Assembly (NCBI GenBank): GCA_003641465.1
Contig: QNAJ01000066.1
Coordinates: 1-7,642, forward strand
Direction of reading: 5' to 3'
DNA: 7,642 nucleotides
Origin: Verrucomicrobiota bacterium
GTDB lineage: Bacteria; Verrucomicrobiota; Kiritimatiellia; B70-G9
Made by a program: the position numbers and the translations under genes
The notes under the pieces: generated by a model
Databases searched by the model: none
The model's input: only the letters and a program-made list of their open reading frames with translations
What the model was told of the DNA's origin: nothing
In this document: piece by piece, positions 1-6,462 of the stretch
Layout: every line of letters begins with the position of its first letter
Position numbering within the stretch: the stretch's first letter is position 1

Positions 1-65
1 CGCCTAAACCCGAGGCCATGATTTCAGCGATTGTGAAGGCGATTGCGAAACTGCGGGGAGGCTGA
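1..65 (+). CDS. NuoB/MbhJ-like [NiFe]-hydrogenase small (FeS) subunit, C-terminal end only
   Basis: Only the last 20 complete codons and the TGA stop (63-65) are inside the window; the reading frame runs from base 3. The peptide starts PKPEAMISAIVKA and ends KLRGG. It matches the typical end of NuoB/MbhJ/EchC-type proteins, where a GCPPxPE(A/E) motif carries the last cysteine ligand of the single proximal [4Fe-4S] cluster and is followed by a short amphipathic helix. The two bases before the frame (CG) fit a second proline codon, so the cluster cysteine would lie just upstream of the window. In the family this subunit passes electrons from the ferredoxin-type subunit to the NiFe site of the large subunit. 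The stop lies one base before the start of the NuoC-like gene, as expected for a B-C-D order. The assignment rests on a short tail plus context. Confidence 0.72.
   Translation, partial: PKPEAMISAIVKAIAKLRGG
55..61 (+). promoter_or_regulatory. Ribosome-binding site that fixes the GTG start of the NuoC-like gene
   Basis: GGGGAGG ends five bases before GTG at 67-69. An in-frame TTG at 43 has no such site and would extend the protein back into the small-subunit gene, so GTG 67 is the preferred start. The site lies inside the last codons of the upstream gene. Confidence 0.65.
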
Positions 66-66
66 G

Positions 67-537
67 GTGTCTGATATACCTGCACAGGCTGCGGAGACCG
101 TTCGAGTGCTTCAGGAGAAAGCCGGTGACGCGGTGAAGGCGGTGCAATTCCGTAACCGTTCCCGGATTTATCTGGATGTGGAGTCGGCTGCAATTCCGGA
201 GGTGACGCGGATAGTATTCCGCGAGTTGGGGCATCGCCTGCAGACGGTGACGGGTACCGACGGAGGCGACCACATTGAGCTGCTTTACCACTGGGCGAAC
301 GATGGGGAAGGCTATGTGCTGAGCATACGGACCCGGATCGAGCGCGATAATCCGGAGATCGCCTCCGTGGCGGGGATATGCAAGGGGGCGGAATGGATTG
401 AGCGTGAGATATGGGAGCTGCTGGGGGTGAATTTTGTCGGGCACCCTGACCTGCGGCACCTGCTGCTGCGGGACGACTGGCCGGAGGGTGCCTGTCCGTT
501 GCGGCGCGACTACCGGAAGGACGGTGGCGATGGCTAA
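67..537 (+). CDS. mbhK: NuoC/MbhK-like 30 kDa subunit of a group 4 hydrogenase complex
   Basis: This 156-residue protein belongs to the complex I 30 kDa (NuoC) family. In energy-converting hydrogenases such as Mbh it is a small soluble subunit that binds the large subunit and helps hold the peripheral arm together; it carries no cofactor. The sequence shows the family signature near the C-terminus: EWIEREIWELLGVNF (109-123), then GHPDLRHLLLRDDWP (125-139), then PLRRDY (144-149). The N-terminal half is the usual less conserved alpha/beta region. The length suits a stand-alone hydrogenase-type NuoC, with no fusion to NuoD. The start is GTG at 67, chosen for the strong Shine-Dalgarno at 55-61. 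The 3' end overlaps the large-subunit gene by 8 bases, suggesting coupled translation. Family assignment is firm; Mbh-type rather than respiratory complex I follows from the neighbouring large subunit. Confidence 0.9.
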   Translation: MSDIPAQAAETVRVLQEKAGDAVKAVQFRNRSRIYLDVESAAIPEVTRIVFRELGHRLQTVTGTDGGDHIELLYHWANDGEGYVLSIRTRIERDNPEIASVAGICKGAEWIEREIWELLGVNFVGHPDLRHLLLRDDWPEGACPLRRDYRKDGGDG

Positions 538-1750
538 GGAAACCATAGTCCCGATAGGACCGTACCACGCGCTGCAGGAGGAGCCGGAGTTCTTCAAACT
601 GCACGTGGAAGGAGAAACGGTCGTCGGTCTGGACATCGAACTGGGATACAACCATCGCGGCATCGAGAAGCTTTCGGAATCCAAGACCTTCGAAGAGACC
701 GTTTTCCTGGTGGAAAGGATATGCGGCATATGCAGCACTTCGCATCCCATAGCTTGTGTACAGGCCATCGAGGACTGCGGGGGAATCGAGGTGCCCGAGC
801 GTGCTCTCTACATTCGTTCGGTGATCGGCGAGCTGGAAAGAATCCATTCGCATATGCTGTGGCTGGGATTGGCGGGCCACTTCCTGGGATTCAACACGGT
901 GTGGATGTGGACCTGGCGGTATCGTGAGGAGGTGCTCGATATTCTCGAGTTCATCACCGGCAACCGGAATCATTACGCCATGATGAAACCGGGAGGCGTG
1001 CGGCGGGATATCGCGGTGGAAGATATTCCCACGGTAGGGCGGATGGTGGACCGGCTGAAGGGGCCGCTGGAGATGTTGCGGGACGCTATTGCAGATGATC
1101 CGTTGATTCATGCCAGAACCAAAGGGGTGGGCGTGCTGACGCGTGAGCAGGTGATTGACTATTGTGCAGTGGGTCCGACGGCCCGGGCCAGCGGCGTGGC
1201 GATAGACGTGAGAAAGGATCATCCGCACGCGGCTTATGACCGGGTGGACTGGGAAATAGTGCTGGGAGAAAATGGAGACGTCTACGATAAAATTATGGTG
1301 CGCATCGGTGAAATGTTTCAAGCCATCCGGATCATCGAACAGTGTCTCGAGCAGTTGAAGACAGTGCCGGGGCCGATAGACTCAAATCCCCGCGAGGTGC
1401 CTCCTGGTGAGGGCATAGGGCTTTACGAGGCCCCGCGCGGCGAAGTTTTCCACTACGTGCGCAGCGACGGCGGCAATCGGCCGGTGCGGCACAAGGTCCG
1501 GGCGCCCAGCTACATGAATGTGATCACCGATCGTGAAGCCGTGATCGGCCACACCATTGCGGATGCCGCGATCATTCTGGCTGCTGTGGATCCCTGCTAC
1601 TGCTGTACTGAGAGGGCGGCGGCGTACGACGCCGAGGGCAATACGAAGATCTTGGGCGCATCCGGATTGATCACAGTTTCGCAGCAGAAGACGCAGCAGT
1701 TGCGCCGGGAGCTCGGTGCGGCCGGACCGGTACTCAGGTTTGAGGATTGA
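530..1750 (+). CDS. mbhL: Group 4 [NiFe]-hydrogenase large (catalytic) subunit, MbhL/HycE-like
   Basis: This 406-residue protein should hold the NiFe centre that reduces protons to H2 or oxidises H2. The N-terminal L1 motif RICGICSTSH (63-72) supplies Cys65 and Cys68. The C-terminal L2 motif DPCYCCTER (354-362) supplies Cys356 and Cys359. All four metal-binding cysteines are therefore present, unlike NuoD or FpoD, which lost them. Other family marks are IGPYHALQEEPEFF (9-22), GYNHRGIEK (39-47), GPTARASG (215-222), EAPRGEVFHYV (300-310) and KVRAPSY (322-328), the last including the conserved arginine near the active site. A 44-residue tail follows Arg362. In HycE a comparable tail is cut off after the arginine by a maturation endopeptidase, so processing is likely here. 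The start is ATG 530, overlapping the NuoC-like gene by 8 bases, with GGAAGG at 515-520; the frame stays open upstream to 434, but that stretch is a shadow of the NuoC-like gene. The Mrp neighbours point to an Mrp-linked Mbh-like type (4d or a relative); the exact subgroup needs a phylogeny. Confidence 0.93.
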   Translation: MAKETIVPIGPYHALQEEPEFFKLHVEGETVVGLDIELGYNHRGIEKLSESKTFEETVFLVERICGICSTSHPIACVQAIEDCGGIEVPERALYIRSVIGELERIHSHMLWLGLAGHFLGFNTVWMWTWRYREEVLDILEFITGNRNHYAMMKPGGVRRDIAVEDIPTVGRMVDRLKGPLEMLRDAIADDPLIHARTKGVGVLTREQVIDYCAVGPTARASGVAIDVRKDHPHAAYDRVDWEIVLGENGDVYDKIMVRIGEMFQAIRIIEQCLEQLKTVPGPIDSNPREVPPGEGIGLYEAPRGEVFHYVRSDGGNRPVRHKVRAPSYMNVITDREAVIGHTIADAAIILAAVDPCYCCTERAAAYDAEGNTKILGASGLITVSQQKTQQLRRELGAAGPVLRFED

Positions 1751-1751
1751 T

Positions 1752-3611
1752 ATGCTGGAATTGATGCTAGAGCCCATACTGATGCCCCTCACCATCGCTT
1801 TCCTGGGCGGGCTGGTGTGCCTATTGCTGCCGGAGAGATTGATTCGGGCGCGCGGACTCGTAGGTCTTGCGACGAGTTTACTTGTGCTGTTGGCGATGTG
1901 GCCGCTGTGGACCGGCGACATCACCACGTACCATGGGCCGGGAATACTGCAACTCCGCGCGGACGGCCTGGCGTGCCTCGGGGCCTTGATGTCGGCCGTT
2001 TTCGGTGTCCTGATTTCGCTGTACTCCATTTCCTATCTCAAGGTAAGGGCGAGCGGGCGCAGGTTCTTCACTTATCTGCTGTGGACCCTGGCGGCTGCCG
2101 AGGGCGCTTTTCTGGCTGATAACCTGATTCTGCTCCTGATGTTCTGGGGTATCCTGGGATTGACACTTTACCTTATGGTGGGCCTGGCCGGACCTGAAGC
2201 TGCTTCGGCGGCCAAGAAGACATTCATCATCGTCGGGGCCACGGATAGTCTACTGGTAATGGGAGCCGGTATCGTCTGGATGCTCACGGGCACCACCCGG
2301 CTGTCCGAACTGCAGGCATTGAATACGTCGGTTGTCCCCTTGGGTATTGCATTCTGGACGTTCGTGGCGGCGGCGTTTGCCAAGGCGGGGGCGTTTCCCC
2401 TGCACACCTGGCTGCCGGAGGTTGGTGAGAGGGCCCTGGTACCGGTCACCGCGTATCTTCCCGCCGCACTGGATAAGCTCCTGGGAATATACCTGCTGGC
2501 GCGCGCCTCGATTCATATTTTCGCCCTTGGACTGGGGGAGAGAACCGGTCTCATGTTTCTGGGTGCGATCACCGTAATAGCCGCGGTGATGATGGCGCTG
2601 GTGCAGCATGATCTGCGGCGACTGCTGGCCTATCACGCCGTCAGCCAGGTCGGCTATATGGTTCTGGGCATCGGAACCGGAACGGCGGTGGGTATTGCCG
2701 GTGGGATCTTTCACATGCTCAATAATGCCATTTACAAGTCGTGCCTGTTTCTGGGAGCCGGTGCGGTGGAGACCGAGTGCGGGCACACCGATCTGGATCG
2801 GCTGGGGGGGCTGGCCCGGGTGATGCCGTTGACGTTCGGCGCCTTCCTGGTGGCGGCATTGGCGATCTCCGGTGTTCCGCCGCTGAACGGCTTTGCGTCC
2901 AAGTGGATGGTGTATCAGGGGATCATCGAGTCGGGACAGGAGCGGGTGGGGTTGTGGATCGTGTGGCTGGCCGCAGCCATGCTCGGCTCGGCTCTCACGC
3001 TGGCCAGTTTTGTAAAAGCTTTAAACGCGACGTTTCTGCGCAAGGCTTCTCCGGAGGTGGAGGCGGCCGAGCCGCGCGAACCATCGGCGGCTATGTGGTT
3101 GCCTATGCTGATTCTGGCCGTCTTCTGTGTGGCTCTGGGTGTAGGGGTGCATCGCTTTTCGCTGCCGGTGTTTATCCGGCCGGCATCGGGCACGGCCTTG
3201 AAGCTGCCGGGAGTCTGGGCGGCGGGACCGGCCACACTCATGCTGCTGACCGCTCTGGCAGCAGGGGGCGGCGTGGGGCTGCTGACATTGCGGGGCCGAA
3301 TCCGGAGAACCGGAACTTACGTGGGCGGTGAAATACTTTCGCAGACGTACATTTCCGGTGTCGAGGCAGAGTCCCGGCCGGATCTCGAAGTCACGGGAGT
3401 GGATTTCTACCGCGAGATTGAGCACCTGCCGGGACTCGCGCGTATGTATGATCTGGCCCGGAAGGGTGCATTTGACTTGTACGAGATCGGCCTGCGGGTG
3501 GTCGGCTATTTTGTGGAACTACTCCGATCGGCACATACCGGTATACTTTTGACTTACATATCGTGGGTGGTAGCCGGCCTGCTGGGCATTATGATTTTCC
3601 TGTTGCGATGA
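1752..3611 (+). CDS. NuoL/MrpA-N-like proton-conducting antiporter subunit with C-terminal arm
   Basis: This 619-residue polytopic membrane protein belongs to the NuoL/M/N-MrpA/D (Proton_antipo_M) family and would move H+ or Na+ when driven by the hydrogenase. Family marks are SYLKVR-type loop residues (94-99), ADNLILLLMFW (122-132), the TM7 segment AFAKAGAFPLHTWLPE (208-223) with Lys211, Lys242 in TM8, LLAYHAVSQVGYM (291-303) with His295, FHMLNNAIYKS (320-330), and GVPPLNGFASK (374-384) with Lys384. After the core (to about residue 512) comes a soluble stretch, then a conserved-looking tail (550-619): DFYREIEHLPG, an amphipathic helical region and a last membrane span. This resembles the lateral arm of NuoL and of MbhI. 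Oddity: the TM5 position that is Glu in most relatives is Gly133, while Glu117 lies in the preceding helix. The start is ATG 1752, one base after the previous stop, with GAGG at 1742-1745. The family is certain; the exact orthologue (MbhH, NuoL or EchA type) is not. Confidence 0.9.
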   Translation: MLELMLEPILMPLTIAFLGGLVCLLLPERLIRARGLVGLATSLLVLLAMWPLWTGDITTYHGPGILQLRADGLACLGALMSAVFGVLISLYSISYLKVRASGRRFFTYLLWTLAAAEGAFLADNLILLLMFWGILGLTLYLMVGLAGPEAASAAKKTFIIVGATDSLLVMGAGIVWMLTGTTRLSELQALNTSVVPLGIAFWTFVAAAFAKAGAFPLHTWLPEVGERALVPVTAYLPAALDKLLGIYLLARASIHIFALGLGERTGLMFLGAITVIAAVMMALVQHDLRRLLAYHAVSQVGYMVLGIGTGTAVGIAGGIFHMLNNAIYKSCLFLGAGAVETECGHTDLDRLGGLARVMPLTFGAFLVAALAISGVPPLNGFASKWMVYQGIIESGQERVGLWIVWLAAAMLGSALTLASFVKALNATFLRKASPEVEAAEPREPSAAMWLPMLILAVFCVALGVGVHRFSLPVFIRPASGTALKLPGVWAAGPATLMLLTALAAGGGVGLLTLRGRIRRTGTYVGGEILSQTYISGVEAESRPDLEVTGVDFYREIEHLPGLARMYDLARKGAFDLYEIGLRVVGYFVELLRSAHTGILLTYISWVVAGLLGIMIFLLR

Positions 3612-4162
3612 TTGTAGAGCTTACAGCCGGACTGATACTGCTGATGATCGCGGGAGCGCTGGTCGCGATAGAAACGCGCAATCTGCTTTCGGCGGTGGTC
3701 AGCGTGGGGGCGGTAGGTTATCTGCTTTCCGTCGCATTCCTTTTCCTGGGCGCTCCGGACATTGCGATTACCCAGATCGTGGTGGAAATACTGTGCCTGG
3801 TAATTCTTATCCGGGCGACCATAAGCCGTGACCTCACTTCCATCTCGGGTGACCGCGAGCTGATAGGCCTTCTGGCGAGCCTTGCCCTGCTGCTGGTGGT
3901 GACTGTGGTGGTGATTCTCACAGCGGCGTACTTCCCTGAGTTCGGTGCGGCGGTGATGGACCGTGTTGCCGGGGCGCCTTCGCGGACGTATCTGCTCGAT
4001 GGTCTGGAGAAGACCGGCGCCGCCAACTCGGTCACCGCGGTGCTCCTTGATTTCCGGGCCTATGATACGCTCGGTGAAGCTACGGTTCTGTTCTGCTCCA
4101 TCCTGGGGGCGCTGACCGTGCTGCGGCGGCGCGCCCGGAAGAAGCCGGAGGAGGATGCCTGA
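3608..4162 (+). CDS. MrpA C-terminal-like subunit (MbhD + MbhE-like in one chain, DUF4040)
   Basis: This 184-residue membrane protein corresponds to the C-terminal part of MrpA, which in archaeal Mbh is split into the small proteins MbhD and MbhE. Residues 1-70 contain about three membrane spans and the signature LGAPDIAITQIVVE (47-60), with Asp51 and Glu60, as in DUF4040/MbhD. Residues 85-107 form another span. Residues 138-172 match the MbhE-like part, with VTAVLLDFRAYDTLGEATVL (142-161), followed by a basic cytoplasmic tail. In the Mrp and Mbh structures this region helps form the Na+ path next to MrpB, MrpC, MrpF and MrpG. The start ATG 3608 overlaps the previous stop as ATGA and no clear Shine-Dalgarno precedes it, so translation is probably coupled to the NuoL-like gene. 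Earlier in-frame starts (from 3563) lie inside that gene and are unlikely. Confidence 0.87.
   Translation: MIVELTAGLILLMIAGALVAIETRNLLSAVVSVGAVGYLLSVAFLFLGAPDIAITQIVVEILCLVILIRATISRDLTSISGDRELIGLLASLALLLVVTVVVILTAAYFPEFGAAVMDRVAGAPSRTYLLDGLEKTGAANSVTAVLLDFRAYDTLGEATVLFCSILGALTVLRRRARKKPEEDA
4147..4154 (+). promoter_or_regulatory. Ribosome-binding site bearing on the mrpB start
   Basis: GGAGGAGG lies inside the end of the preceding gene. It directly abuts ATG 4155 (too close) and sits nine bases before ATG 4164, which favours 4164. A third in-frame ATG at 4182, preceded by GGAAGGGGG, would give the usual family N-terminus and cannot be excluded. Confidence 0.45.
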
Positions 4163-4163
4163 T

Positions 4164-4652
4164 ATGGCGGCGGAAGGGGGCATGAGTCTGGTGGTGAAGA
4201 CGGTCACCCGCTGGTTGAAGGGGCTGATTTTCCTGTTCGGAATGTACATCATGATTTACGGGCATCTTACCCCCGGCGGAGGATTCGCCGGCGGGGTAAT
4301 CTGCGCGTCGGCGTTCATCTTGATTACCTTGGCCTACGGGGCTCCGGAGGCGTACCGGCACCTGCCGCGGGGTGCGGCCGAGAAGCTCGACAGCTTTGGA
4401 GCACTGACATTTCTGATTATTGCGCTGCTGGGGCTGTGGTTCGCTGGCGTATTTTTCCGTAACTTCATTGGGACTTCTCCGGAGAGCCATTTCCGGTTGA
4501 CGAGTGCGGGGGTGATCGTCCCCTGCAATCTGGCGATCGGGCTCAAGGTACTCAGTTCGCTTTTCCTGGTTTTCGTTATGTTGTCGGCACTGCATATCAT
4601 AGTGAGCGGTGAGGGCCGGCGGAGGATAGAACGCAGGAGGCACACGCCATGA
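4164..4652 (+). CDS. mrpB: MrpB/MnhB-like Na+/H+ antiporter subunit (MbhF-like)
   Basis: From ATG 4164 this is a 162-residue protein of the MnhB family with about four membrane spans. It shows the family hallmark GHLTPGGGFAGGVI (33-46) between the first two spans and the late motif VIVPCNLAIGLKV (117-129), close to the usual N-x-x-I/V-G-x-K-V. The C-terminus is a short arginine-rich tail (RRRIERRR), probably cytoplasmic. In Mrp and Mbh complexes MrpB sits in the antiporter core beside the MrpA C-terminal region and MrpC and contributes to the Na+ translocation site. The start could be 4155, 4164 or 4182; 4164 is chosen from Shine-Dalgarno spacing and lies one base past the upstream stop. The stop overlaps the next start as ATGA (4649-4652), so the two are probably translationally coupled. 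Confidence 0.92.
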   Translation: MAAEGGMSLVVKTVTRWLKGLIFLFGMYIMIYGHLTPGGGFAGGVICASAFILITLAYGAPEAYRHLPRGAAEKLDSFGALTFLIIALLGLWFAGVFFRNFIGTSPESHFRLTSAGVIVPCNLAIGLKVLSSLFLVFVMLSALHIIVSGEGRRRIERRRHTP

Positions 4653-4996
4653 TTTACGCGTTATGTCTGGTGCTGGTGGGTATCGGTCTTTACGGCGTTC
4701 TGGCCAAGAAGAACGTGGTCAAGATTGTGATCGGCCTGATGATCATGGAATACGGGATTCATCTCCTGCTCATCCTCATCGGGTACCGCCGCAACGGCGC
4801 ATTCCCCATAATGCAGCCGGGACAGGATCCGGGCGCTTATGCCTCGGTGGCGGTTGACCCTCTGCCCCAGGCCCTGGTGCTTACGTCCATCGTCATCAGT
4901 CTGGGCGTGTTGGCGCTGCTGGTGGCTTTGTGTCTGCGGTTGTACGAGAAGTACGGCACGTTTGATATCTCGGAGATGCGCAGGTTGAGGGGCTGA
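4649..4996 (+). CDS. mrpC: MrpC/MnhC-like (NuoK-like) antiporter subunit (MbhG-like)
   Basis: This 115-residue, three-span membrane protein belongs to the NuoK/MrpC family. Spans fall at about 3-18, 23-46 and 72-98. The signature VDPLPQALVLTSIVIS (69-84) is typical of MrpC. The second span contains GLMIMEYGIHLLL (29-41), with Glu34 in the membrane. An acidic residue here recalls the NuoK glutamates of complex I, whereas many bacterial MrpC proteins have neutral residues; acidic residues at this point are, as I recall, found in Mbh/Mbx-type relatives. The short C-terminal tail (KYGTFDISEMRRLRG) is hydrophilic. A strong AGGAGG at 4635-4640 lies eight bases before ATG 4649, which overlaps the mrpB stop by four bases. 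In the complex MrpC packs between the MrpA-C-like subunit and MrpD. Confidence 0.93.
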   Translation: MIYALCLVLVGIGLYGVLAKKNVVKIVIGLMIMEYGIHLLLILIGYRRNGAFPIMQPGQDPGAYASVAVDPLPQALVLTSIVISLGVLALLVALCLRLYEKYGTFDISEMRRLRG

Positions 4997-4998
4997 AC

Positions 4999-6459
4999 AT
5001 GATCCATGCCATCCCGATGATGGTAGTGCTTCCGCTGGCGGGGGCGTTCTTCATCCCTATGGTGTCCCGGCGTGCTGCCTGGGTGCCGGACGCCGTGGGG
5101 AACGCGGTAATGGTGGTGCTGGCGGTGATCAGTTTCGGTCTTATCGGCCGGGAAGGGATATACCATGTCGGTGGATGGCCGACGCCCTTGGGGATCGACC
5201 TGCGTCTGGACGGCCTGACGGCAATCCTGCTGTTGGCCGTAAACGGCATTGGATTGTGCGCCGCCCTTTTCTCGGTGTCCTATATGGAGCTCTACACTTC
5301 GAAGTTCCGGTACTATTCGCTGTTCCTGTTCATGGTGGCGGGAATGAACGGTGTCATCATTACCGGCGACCTGTTCAATCTCTACGTATTCATGGAAATT
5401 GCCGCCATAGCTTCCTATGCACTGGTAGCCTTCGGTTGCGAACATGAAGAGCTGGAAGCTTCGTTCAAGTATGCGGTTCTGGGTGGGGTGGCCTCTTCGC
5501 TGATCCTGATCGGTATTGCCGTCGTGTACATGATCACCGGGTCTCTCAACATGGCGCAGATCGCCGACCGGATCCAGACTATCGGATTGACACCTCCCAT
5601 TCTTCTGGCGCTCTGCCTGTTTGTCGCCGGGTTTGGATTGAAGGCGGCCCTGGTTCCGTTTCACGCCTGGCTGCCGGACGCGCACCCCTCGGCTCCTGCG
5701 CCGGTGTCGGCGATGCTGTCCGGCGTGCTGATCAAGGCCATCGGTGTCTATGTGATGGCGAGGTTGTTCTTCAATGTATTCGGACCGACGTCGGATCTTC
5801 TGGCGGTAATGCGTCTGCTCGGAGTGCTGTCAATGGTAATCGGCGTGCTGCTGGCCGTGGGGCAGTGGGACATGAAGCGTCTGTTCGCCTATCACAGCAT
5901 CAGTCAGATAGGCTACGTCATGCTGGGACTGGGGCTGGGCACGCCCCTGGGACTGGCCGGCGGCCTTTTTCATTTGCTCAATCATTCGGTTTTCAAGTCA
6001 TTACTGTTTCTCAATGCAGGCAGTGTGGAGTATTCGACCGGCAGAAGGAACCTCAAACAACTGGGGGGAATGGCGAGGATCCTGCCTTTGACCGGCGGAA
6101 CGACGCTGGTCGCCTCCATGTCCATAGGCGGGGTCCCCCCCTTCAACGGTTTCTGGAGCAAGCTGATCATCATTTTCGCCTGTATCCGGGCCGGATTCTA
6201 TGGACTTGCGGGATGGGCGGTCCTGGTGAGCGTAATTACATTGGCCTCCTTCCTCAAGGTGCTGCGCTACGGATTCTACGAGGCGCCTGCGGAAAAACTG
6301 CGGGTGGAACGGTCTATGGCCCCGTTGATGGCGGTTGCCTTGCTGCTGCTGGCCATCAGTTGCCTGGCCATGTCGCTTTTCGTCGTGACAGGACTCGAAA
6401 GTCCGGTACTGGTGGATCGGGCGGTGGAAGCACTGTCTGCGGGAGTTTTCGGGATGTAG
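4999..6459 (+). CDS. mrpD: MrpD/MnhD-like proton-conducting antiporter subunit
   Basis: This 486-residue protein of the NuoL/M/N-MrpA/D family has about 14 membrane spans and is the second large antiporter-like subunit of the operon. The charged chain expected for ion transfer is complete: TM5 Glu133 in LYVFMEIAAIASYAL (128-142), TM7 Lys215 in GFGLKAALVPFHAWLPDAHP (211-230), TM8 Lys246 in SGVLIKAIGVY (241-251), His299 in FAYHSISQIGY (296-306), Lys333 in NHSVFKS (328-334), and TM12 Lys388 in GVPPFNGFWSK (378-388). The DAHPSAPAPVSAMLSG motif (227-242) is characteristic of MrpD/NuoM-like chains. There is no long C-terminal arm, as expected for MrpD. ATG 4999 has GAGGGG at 4987-4992, six bases upstream, and follows the mrpC stop by two bases. 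In Mbh the equivalent MbhH is the proton channel furthest from the peripheral arm. Confidence 0.95.
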   Translation: MIHAIPMMVVLPLAGAFFIPMVSRRAAWVPDAVGNAVMVVLAVISFGLIGREGIYHVGGWPTPLGIDLRLDGLTAILLLAVNGIGLCAALFSVSYMELYTSKFRYYSLFLFMVAGMNGVIITGDLFNLYVFMEIAAIASYALVAFGCEHEELEASFKYAVLGGVASSLILIGIAVVYMITGSLNMAQIADRIQTIGLTPPILLALCLFVAGFGLKAALVPFHAWLPDAHPSAPAPVSAMLSGVLIKAIGVYVMARLFFNVFGPTSDLLAVMRLLGVLSMVIGVLLAVGQWDMKRLFAYHSISQIGYVMLGLGLGTPLGLAGGLFHLLNHSVFKSLLFLNAGSVEYSTGRRNLKQLGGMARILPLTGGTTLVASMSIGGVPPFNGFWSKLIIIFACIRAGFYGLAGWAVLVSVITLASFLKVLRYGFYEAPAEKLRVERSMAPLMAVALLLLAISCLAMSLFVVTGLESPVLVDRAVEALSAGVFGM

Positions 6460-6462
6460 GCG

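Noticed and set aside
434..529. Upstream extension of the large-subunit frame
   Set aside because: The extra 32 residues (TCGTCCCGTTG-like) are the out-of-frame reading of the conserved NuoC C-terminus. The family's N-terminus begins at ATG 530.
4..768. Long open frame on the minus strand (254 codons)
   Set aside because: It lies opposite the NuoC-like gene and the start of the large-subunit gene, both with clear family motifs; its translation has no recognisable domain and looks like a codon-bias shadow.
3554..4252. Minus-strand open frame of 232 codons
   Set aside because: It is antisense to the MrpA-C-like gene and the mrpB start, with low-complexity polar composition and no plausible fold.
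4837..5685. Minus-strand open frame of 282 codons
   Set aside because: It covers the opposite strand of mrpC and mrpD. The product is rich in H, Q, R and D with no hydrophobic or domain pattern, typical of an antisense shadow of a membrane-protein gene.
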